From: an uncultured Saprospiraceae bacterium
GTDB taxonomy: Bacteria > Bacteroidota > Bacteroidia > Chitinophagales > Saprospiraceae
Direction: 5' to 3'
DNA: 6,474 bases
Assembly: GCA_937959095.1 (NCBI GenBank)
Contig: CALGLY010000326.1
Coordinates: forward strand, 1 to 6,474
Positions 1 to 4,830 of this stretch are shown here, piece after piece; the stretch's first letter is position 1; every line of letters starts with the position of its first letter. The notes beneath the pieces were generated by a model. It had not been told where the DNA came from. It made no database searches and saw only the letters and a list, made by a program, of their open reading frames with translations. The position numbers were made by a program, and so were the translations under genes.

Positions 1-94
1 CGTCCACTAGTGCTACGTCACTGTTCGGCAACCTTAGACGGGTAGCCTCCAAATATGCTCTTAGTTTTTTTATTTTCTTTTGTCGTTAAAAAAC

Positions 95-1573
95 CTATTT
101 TTCTCCTAATAACAACCGTCCCTCTTCTGGCTCTAAAAAGGCATTGGTACGCTTCAATTGTTGCAGTAAGTCTTCAAAATCATCCAACCGTAAATCATGA
201 GAATAAGCTTGTGCTATATCCATCATTTTGATATAAGCTGTAGGGATTTGTTGGCGGGTAAGTTTCCGCAGCGCTAAAATATAATCTTCTCGATAGACGG
301 TTGGAACAATGATTTTGGTCAAATTTCCTTGCACGAGTTCCGCATTCATCATCACACGGGCGATACGTCCATTCCCATCTTCAAAAGGATGAATTTCACT
401 TATGATAAACATCATAAAAATCGCTCTAGCCAAAGGATGTTCTAATGCCTGATATGGCTCAAAAGCTTGTTTCAAAGTACCTCGAACTAGGGCTGGCTCT
501 ACAAAAAGTGTATCGCCTGCACGATTGGAACGTTGCTTAAATTGCCCTGGTCGTTTATCGGGGCGACCTCGCATAATCACAGCATGCCGTCGTTGTAGAA
601 TATTCAATAAAGTCTCATAAGTCTCTGGTGATTTTCGCAATTCAAAAGGATTACTCACCAGCTCATAAGTGCCTTTCATGTCGTGCGAATCCCCTGTGCG
701 ATTTTCTATCATGCGCCCTTCAAATACAATCTCTTTTGCCTCTTCCAACCGAAATTCTGTCCCTTCTATATAATTAGAAAAATACGCTTCAAAAAAAGCA
801 AAGTTTTGAAAAGCCTCATTGGAAACAGACTGTTCTGTTCTGTACAAAAATCGCTGCTCTTTCAAGGCTGCAAAAAGCTTCCAAAACAAATCAACACGGA
901 AAGGATCATAAGGCACGCCCAAAGAAGTAGCAATTGCTTGTGGAGAACGCAATAACTTACTCGGTTTAGTAGAAAGCAACGCACCGATTTTCTGATTTAG
1001 CTTTTGATATGCCTTCACAAAACCTAATTCCTCTGCAATTCCTCTAGCACGGTCTCGAAATATGTTTAACCCTTCTTCGCCATCTATCCGCAGAATATCA
1101 ATCAGACGTTCCTCTATCACTCTAGCCTCTAATGCGCGACGTTCGCCATCCTTTCCTTTTCTACTGGCTTTTAGGTTTTCTAAACAAGCACGTTCCAAAG
1201 AAGCTAGATATAACTCCCCATTCATTTTATGGTCTGCTTCTAAAGGGCCGCTGCCTTTAATCAATTTCAGATGAATACCTCCCAACTTTATAGTGTCGGT
1301 ATAGCTGTAGGTCAAATAAATATTGTCCTTATCGGTAGGTCGAACTTCCAAGGCAGAACGATAAGATAAGACGGCATTGGGATAGAGCTGCCCAATGATA
1401 TAAAACAAATTTCTATGTACAATTACCGCTTCCTCCTCCTCAAGATTAGACGTATATATTCGTCCTTCAATCTTGCGGATAAGCCCTTCTTTTAGCAAGC
1501 GACCTAGTTGCCTAGAACGTTGCGGATTGGACGAGCTAAATAATATTTCTGGTAAATCATTCGGTTTAAACAT
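95..1573 (-). CDS. Fic family protein (class II, predicted AMPylase) with AbiEi-like N-terminal winged helix
   Basis: Predicted cytoplasmic Fic enzyme that transfers AMP from ATP to a hydroxyl group on a target protein; the target is unknown. Counted from the ATG at 1573 (492 residues), the catalytic motif HPFEDGNGRIAR lies at about 395-406, with the nucleophile-activating His and the phosphate-binding GNGR intact. SNYIEG at about 266-271 fits the inhibitory motif (S/T)xxxE(G/N), making this a class II, self-inhibited Fic. A flap segment (GDTLFVEPALV) lies near 353-363. Residues 1-135 resemble the winged helix and following region of AbiEi-type antitoxins (GLIRKIEGRIYTS, then LSYRSALE), so DNA binding is likely. 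An in-frame TTG at 1579 is an alternative start: AGGA lies 5 nt before the TTG but 11 nt before the ATG. The stop is TAG. Nothing appears broken. The gene is divergent from the lipoprotein gene and has no antitoxin partner next to it in view. Fic assignment is firm; the AbiEi label rests on pattern recognition. Confidence 0.93.
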   Translation of the reverse strand: MFKPNDLPEILFSSSNPQRSRQLGRLLKEGLIRKIEGRIYTSNLEEEEAVIVHRNLFYIIGQLYPNAVLSYRSALEVRPTDKDNIYLTYSYTDTIKLGGIHLKLIKGSGPLEADHKMNGELYLASLERACLENLKASRKGKDGERRALEARVIEERLIDILRIDGEEGLNIFRDRARGIAEELGFVKAYQKLNQKIGALLSTKPSKLLRSPQAIATSLGVPYDPFRVDLFWKLFAALKEQRFLYRTEQSVSNEAFQNFAFFEAYFSNYIEGTEFRLEEAKEIVFEGRMIENRTGDSHDMKGTYELVSNPFELRKSPETYETLLNILQRRHAVIMRGRPDKRPGQFKQRSNRAGDTLFVEPALVRGTLKQAFEPYQALEHPLARAIFMMFIISEIHPFEDGNGRIARVMMNAELVQGNLTKIIVPTVYREDYILALRKLTRQQIPTAYIKMMDIAQAYSHDLRLDDFEDLLQQLKRTNAFLEPEEGRLLLGEK

Positions 1574-1575
1574 TA

Positions 1576-1594
1576 TCAAAATTTTCCTACTTAA
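1576..1594 (-). promoter_or_regulatory. Proximal, degenerate copy of the Fic upstream repeat, covering the translation start
   Basis: This stretch matches the two perfect upstream copies at 15 of 19 positions. It contains the AGGAAAA that could serve as ribosome binding site and ends 2 bases before the ATG at 1573, including the alternative TTG. A protein bound here would cover the start region of the gene. The operator role is inferred from position and repetition. Confidence 0.5.
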
Positions 1595-1616
1595 ACGCTT
1601 AGAGACATCAAAATGA

Positions 1617-1635
1617 TTAAATTTTTCCTTATTAA
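1617..1635 (-). repeat. 19-bp direct repeat, middle copy (candidate operator of the Fic gene)
   Basis: On the gene strand this reads TTAATAAGGAAAAATTTAA and is identical to the copy at 1648-1666. It starts 31 bp from the distal copy and 41 bp from the proximal copy, close to three and four turns of B-DNA, so all three sites would face the same side of the helix. The likely ligand is the winged-helix N-terminus of the Fic protein itself; this is inference. Confidence 0.65.
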
Positions 1636-1647
1636 ATACATTTTTGG

Positions 1648-1666
1648 TTAAATTTTTCCTTATTAA
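1648..1666 (-). repeat. 19-bp direct repeat, distal copy (candidate operator of the Fic gene)
   Basis: Perfect 19 of 19 match to 1617-1635; the match extends to 21 bp with one mismatch (1646-1666 against 1615-1635). The repeat is flanked by TTAA at both ends but its core is not palindromic, which fits head-to-tail binding. No convincing Bacteroidota -33/-7 promoter pair could be placed beside it. Confidence 0.65.
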
Positions 1667-1798
1667 TTGGTTTTATTTATACTTTACACAAAAGAAAAAA
1701 ACATGTAATCTAATACTACTACGAATATAAAGGGGTTTCTTATAGAAAATCAAATAGTTCATAATAACAATATTTGAACTTGAAAAAGCGTAAAATAA

Positions 1799-1894
1799 AC
1801 GGACTTAAACACCGAATATGAAGTCATATCATCCTACGGGGTACTAGAACTACATACACGAGACGCTCTACTCAGTTTTAAAAAAGAAAAATGA
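1799..1894 (+). pseudogene. Possible 3' remnant of a gene, ending in an ATGA overlap with the lipoprotein gene
   Basis: After a TAA at 1796-1798 this frame stays open for 31 codons and ends at TGA 1892-1894, overlapping the ATG at 1891. The peptide has an ordinary amino-acid mix (for example ISSYGVLELHTRDALLSF near its end) but no usable start codon. It may be the tail of a decayed gene whose upstream part has been lost. An open stretch this short can also arise by chance, and the ATGA overlap may be coincidental. No family is recognised. Confidence 0.2.
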
Positions 1895-2448
1895 ACAAAT
1901 TTCAAATAGTACTAATCCTGACTATAGCCATAAATACAATGGCTTGTGGGCCATCAAAAACTATTATAGCAGACAATCAAAATAAGGAAACGACAGCATG
2001 GCAATCTTTAAGTGATGAAAAATTTGAGATAAAATATCCTTCCGATTGGACTGTTGATAAAAGTGGTATAATGGGATCAAATTTTATTCTCTTCAGTCCA
2101 CTTTCAAATAAGTCCGACAATTTTATAGAAAACGTAAATCTATTAATTCAAGACTTAACAGGTTCTAATTTGACTTTAGACCAATATGCTGAAATATCTG
2201 AAAATCAAATTAAAACAATGATAACGGACAGTAAAATCTTCTTGAATGAACGAATTAAGGATGGCAAGTCAGAATATCAAAAACTAATTTATTCAGGTAA
2301 GCAAGGAATCTACGATCTGAAATTTGAACAATACTACTGGGTGATAGAAGATGAAGTATATGTGCTGACTCTAACTTGTAAAGTCGATGAATTTGACAAC
2401 TACAAAGCAACAGGAGAAAAAATCTTAAATAGCTTTGAAATAAAATAA
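1891..2448 (+). CDS. Small predicted lipoprotein with PsbP/DcrB-like fold
   Basis: A 185-residue protein. Residues 1-18 form a signal peptide with hydrophobic core IVLILTIAINTMA followed by Cys19, the likely lipidated residue; the box TMAC is a loose fit to the usual LxxC pattern. The segment after Cys19 (GPSK) lacks the acidic surface-export signal described in Capnocytophaga lipoproteins, so the location is probably periplasmic or inner leaflet of the outer membrane. The mature part begins WQSLSDEKFEIKYPSDWTV and ends with a VYVLTLTC strand and a last helix, GEKILNSFEIK. This resembles the PsbP/DcrB superfamily (FxIxYPxxW start, final helix after a long beta-sheet). Members of this fold have no single shared function and none is proposed here. 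The start ATG follows an A-rich leader (AAAGAAAA) with no true Shine-Dalgarno. The gene looks more AT-rich than the Fic and OmpA genes. It is transcribed alone or with a weak link to the next gene, 108 bp downstream. Confidence 0.8.
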   Translation: MNKFQIVLILTIAINTMACGPSKTIIADNQNKETTAWQSLSDEKFEIKYPSDWTVDKSGIMGSNFILFSPLSNKSDNFIENVNLLIQDLTGSNLTLDQYAEISENQIKTMITDSKIFLNERIKDGKSEYQKLIYSGKQGIYDLKFEQYYWVIEDEVYVLTLTCKVDEFDNYKATGEKILNSFEIK

Positions 2449-2470
2449 CGGGCTTATTGATTCTAATATA

Positions 2471-2503
2471 AATTTAGTCTTTATGTAAAAAAGAGGCTAA
2501 ATT
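2471..2503 (+). terminator. Hairpin after the lipoprotein gene, possible terminator
   Basis: AATTTAGTCT (2471-2480) pairs with AGGCTAAATT (2494-2503) in a 10-bp stem with one G-U pair and a 13-nt loop. It begins 22 bp after the stop codon at 2448. There is no T-run after the stem, so it is not a classical intrinsic terminator; it could instead stabilise the 3' end of the mRNA. Confidence 0.35.
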
Positions 2504-2538
2504 GAGATGTGCTAATAAATCAGGTCACCAATCTTTCT

Positions 2539-2547
2539 TATCTTTAC
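2539..2547 (+). promoter_or_regulatory. Candidate Bacteroidota -7 promoter element for the L7/L12-like gene
   Basis: TATCTTTAC resembles the TAnnTTTG -7 element of Bacteroidota primary-sigma promoters, with one mismatch. It ends 9 bp before the ATG at 2557, predicting a very short leader. No TTTG lies at the expected -33 distance, which weakens the call. If real, transcription would start downstream of the upstream in-frame ATG at 2509, supporting 2557 as the start. Confidence 0.3.
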
Positions 2548-2556
2548 AAAAAAAAC

Positions 2557-2778
2557 ATGAAATTAAACTTATTATCCTGCGATGCTCAACGACCAAATAA
2601 AAGAGCAATAGCTAAATGTCTAGCAGAGATTGCTAACATGGATGCATCCTTATCGAATGAACTTACCGATATACTCTTAGAAGGAGATGTGATAGATATA
2701 GAAGTAGATGGCAAAAATACTAGTTCTGCCTTTCGAGCCTTGCGAAAATTAGAAATTGACTACGAAATAGTAGAATAA
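2557..2778 (+). CDS. Small protein resembling the C-terminal domain of ribosomal protein L7/L12
   Basis: A 73-residue soluble protein without signal peptide or membrane segment. Its predicted order is strand (KLNLLSCD, 2-9), helices (NKRAIAKCLAEIANM, 14-28, and LSNELTDILLEG, 32-43), strand (VIDIEVD), helix (SAFRALRKLE) and strand (YEIVE). This matches the L7/L12 C-terminal domain, where a conserved helix is followed by a segment like LKEAKDLVE and the protein ends in a helix plus a strand resembling AEVEVK. It lacks the L7/L12 N-terminal dimerisation domain and hinge, so it is not the ribosomal protein itself. The role is unknown; binding to a translation GTPase or another protein is speculation. 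The ATG at 2557 is chosen over the in-frame ATG at 2509 because the fold begins at 2557 and a promoter-like element lies between them. The next gene starts 92 bp downstream. Confidence 0.7.
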   Translation: MKLNLLSCDAQRPNKRAIAKCLAEIANMDASLSNELTDILLEGDVIDIEVDGKNTSSAFRALRKLEIDYEIVE

Positions 2779-2805
2779 AGAACTTCGCAATTCATCGTAG
2801 TTTTT
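2759..2805 (+). terminator. Possible intrinsic terminator overlapping the end of the L7/L12-like gene
   Basis: ACTACGA (2759-2765) pairs perfectly with TCGTAGT (2795-2801), immediately followed by further T residues to 2805. The 5' arm lies within the last codons of the gene. The loop is long (29 nt), which makes the hairpin weaker than a usual terminator. Confidence 0.35.
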
Positions 2806-2870
2806 AATTCTCCTCGCCCCTTCCTGTTACTTTTTTGCCTCATGTACATTATGCAGGTAAAGAATTACTT

Positions 2871-4697
2871 ATGCGCTTCCTTTGTCTTTTGTTCTTGCTT
2901 TTGAATGCCCAATTTATCATTGCTCAAAACCTAGTACAAAACCCTAGTTTTGAAGAACATGAGGCTTTAGACTGCTTGAGTTGTTATATCACTTCTGCAT
3001 CCAAGCAAGCCATCATGCCGCACTGGAACCGCTTGAGTTCATCACCTGTGATATGTGATTGTGCCTATGAAAAAAAACCTTCCGAAGAGCGAATAGATAT
3101 ATGCAACTTTAGACAAGAACCCGTAGAAACATTAGATGGCTGCACCATGATGGAAATGGATTATCTGCCAAGCTGCCTAGATTGGGATCATAAAACACGT
3201 GGTTGTGCAGGTTATGTTGCTACGACGTTAAGTGAACCGATGAAAATGGGAGTTGCCTATGAAGTTTCCTTTTGGATACACCTAAAAAAGCCCGATACGC
3301 CCGACTACGCGCCACATATCGGATTTACCTTATTCCCGAAAGCGATACGGAATCCCAAAAATGCTATGCTTCGACAAAATACTTTTCAAATAGATACGGT
3401 CATCTATAATGAGTGGTACAAAGTAAGCTGGACCGTGCAGCCAACCTGCCCCTTGCAATTCCTAGTTATTGGAGTATTTAAAGGGCAAAACACCCCGACT
3501 GTAAACTATAAATTCCATCGAAATTACTACTATTTAGATCGCGTATCGGTGAAGGAATTAAATCAAGAACAGCTAAGGGATACCACTACCTTTTTTTGTA
3601 AATCCGAACTTAAAAATACTGCTACTTTACAAGCAGAAATACCGCCTACTATCTGCTATTTTGAGTCCAATTCGGATAACCTTTCTTTAGCTACCCGAAA
3701 TCGTTTGGATAGCTTTGCATTACAAGCTAAAAAACAAGCCAATGTCGCCTTTTCCATAGCGGGACATACGGACTCTATTGGACAAAACCATGAAGCACTA
3801 TCGAATAGACGAATTGAGCAAACACTAGACTATCTGCAAAACGTGCATCAAATTCCTGCTTTGCGGTTTATTCGTTTTCCTAGAGGGGCAAGTCAGCCGC
3901 AATCCGGTACAAGCCTAGCAGAAAATCGACGAATTGAAATCCATCAACTCGACTACAAAATAGAGGGTGTTGTCTATCGGAATTTATTGGCCGCGCTTGA
4001 GCAATCGGATATCAAAACCGCTTTTCAAATGCTAACTATTTGGTTGCATCTCGCACCACAAGAGAAGCATATTTTATTACTCTACGACCCAAGACTCGAA
4101 GCCCTGCAAGAAAATCCGCGATGGGCATTAATTTTCGATAAAATTAAAAAAAGCTACGCAATTTATCCTAAACCCAAGCTCGCCTTTACCCTAGATTCGC
4201 TTTGGGCAGCAGATCAAAAACATAGAACGCTGAGATATTATATTGAAAATTTAAGAACCTATATCCCTGATGTGGATACTAGTGCAGCGAGTTGGCAAGT
4301 CCATTTTGAAGCGAGCAACGCACAGCAAATTGAGCATGATCAACTTTTACTAAGTCGCTTCCAACAATTCTTGGATAATACAACTTGGTTCAAAATTTCG
4401 GAAGTAGGAAAGCGCGGAACGATGGCTGCTTTTTTTCTTATTCAGCATAGTAATGATGCAGCTTTAATGGCGCATTATTTACCTTTATTAAAAGCAAATT
4501 GCCTCATAGGAGAAAGCGAATGGATGCACTATGCCCTACTCTATGATCGCTTGCAAGTATTGAAGAATTTACCACAACGATTCGGGACACAATTTAAAAT
4601 ACAAGAAGATGGAAGCCAAGTCATGGAGTCCCTCGAAGATGCGAGTCGTGTGAATGAGTGGCGAAATGAACTAGGTTTGCCCCCTTTGAGCTTATAA
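2871..4697 (+). CDS. Secreted OmpA-family protein with Cys-rich NPSFE domain and C-terminal DUF6624-like domain
   Basis: A 608-residue envelope protein. Residues 1-19 are a signal peptide (LCLLFLLL core, cleavage near IIAQ). Residues 20-228 form a beta-rich domain opening with NLVQNPSFEE, of the galactose-binding/jelly-roll type common in Bacteroidota OmpA proteins; it holds nine Cys (35, 38, 62, 64, 78, 91, 102, 112, 193). Residues 257-358 are an OmpA domain: GHTDSIG at 298-304, SNRR at 311-314 and AENRRIEI at 350-357 supply the Asp and Arg that bind diaminopimelate in peptidoglycan. Residues 364-431 look helical and repeat-like. Residues 440-608 match DUF6624 (function unknown): LWAADQKHR, then FFLIQHSND, YALLYDRL and QRFGTQ. 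The protein is probably anchored to peptidoglycan in the periplasm or outer membrane. ATG 2871 is chosen over an in-frame TTG at 2835 because the signal peptide begins there; AGGTAAAG lies upstream. OmpA assignment is firm; DUF6624 rests on remembered motifs. Confidence 0.92.
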   Translation: MRFLCLLFLLLNAQFIIAQNLVQNPSFEEHEALDCLSCYITSASKQAIMPHWNRLSSSPVICDCAYEKKPSEERIDICNFRQEPVETLDGCTMMEMDYLPSCLDWDHKTRGCAGYVATTLSEPMKMGVAYEVSFWIHLKKPDTPDYAPHIGFTLFPKAIRNPKNAMLRQNTFQIDTVIYNEWYKVSWTVQPTCPLQFLVIGVFKGQNTPTVNYKFHRNYYYLDRVSVKELNQEQLRDTTTFFCKSELKNTATLQAEIPPTICYFESNSDNLSLATRNRLDSFALQAKKQANVAFSIAGHTDSIGQNHEALSNRRIEQTLDYLQNVHQIPALRFIRFPRGASQPQSGTSLAENRRIEIHQLDYKIEGVVYRNLLAALEQSDIKTAFQMLTIWLHLAPQEKHILLLYDPRLEALQENPRWALIFDKIKKSYAIYPKPKLAFTLDSLWAADQKHRTLRYYIENLRTYIPDVDTSAASWQVHFEASNAQQIEHDQLLLSRFQQFLDNTTWFKISEVGKRGTMAAFFLIQHSNDAALMAHYLPLLKANCLIGESEWMHYALLYDRLQVLKNLPQRFGTQFKIQEDGSQVMESLEDASRVNEWRNELGLPPLSL

Positions 4698-4717
4698 CTT
4701 GCTTGAATAACTTCGTT

Positions 4718-4749
4718 TTTGGACAACTTCTGAAAAATAGCGTTCTTTG
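4718..4749 (+). promoter_or_regulatory. Candidate promoter for the CotH-family gene
   Basis: TTTG at 4718-4721 and GTTCTTTG at 4742-4749 are separated by 20 bp, in the range of the Bacteroidota TTTG / TAnnTTTG promoter. The downstream box keeps TTTG but misses the leading TA. It lies about 80 bp before the ATG at 4831, within the 133-bp gap after the OmpA gene, and would allow separate transcription. Confidence 0.25.
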
Positions 4750-4830
4750 AGGAAGGAAAATTAAAATAATAAATCAGCCATTTTATTAATTTAACTTGCC
4801 CAACACTATTCTGAATAGAAAACAAAAACG

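Larger units (their letters stand above)
1580..1890. other. Divergent intergenic region between the Fic and lipoprotein genes
   Basis: About 310 AT-rich bases. The left third carries the Fic repeat array. The middle (about 1670-1795) shows no recognisable gene; it has a small inverted repeat, CAAATA at 1751-1756 against TATTTG at 1771-1776. The right part (1799-1894) is a start-less 31-codon open frame that may be a gene remnant, and contains a short inverted repeat, ATATGA/TCATAT at 1816-1829. Promoters for both flanking genes should lie here, but none matches the Bacteroidota consensus well enough to call. Confidence 0.6.

Noticed and set aside
3..89. Open frame from the left edge on the plus strand, 28 codons then TAA
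   Set aside because: It is short, has no start in view, and its hydrophobic end (SFFIFF) comes from the T-rich stretch at 64-80. No family is recognised, so it is not called as a partial gene.
683..955. Plus-strand 90-codon open frame opposite the Fic gene
   Set aside because: Antisense shadow of a well-supported Fic coding region; its translation has no recognisable domain.
1062..1274. Plus-strand 70-codon open frame opposite the Fic gene
   Set aside because: Antisense shadow; Ser/Arg-rich translation typical of a non-coding frame.
1818..1847. Nine-codon ATG open frame upstream of the lipoprotein gene, as a possible leader peptide
   Set aside because: Too short, no ribosome binding site, no runs of one amino acid and no attenuator hairpin near it.
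4767..4788. TAATAAA/TTTATTA hairpin between the OmpA and CotH genes
   Set aside because: The stem is only A-T pairs in an AT-rich gap, expected by chance, and has no adjoining T-run of note.
4541..4825. Minus-strand 94-codon open frame over the end of the OmpA-DUF6624 gene
   Set aside because: Mostly overlaps the conserved DUF6624-like C-terminus on the other strand; no domain or start signal of its own.
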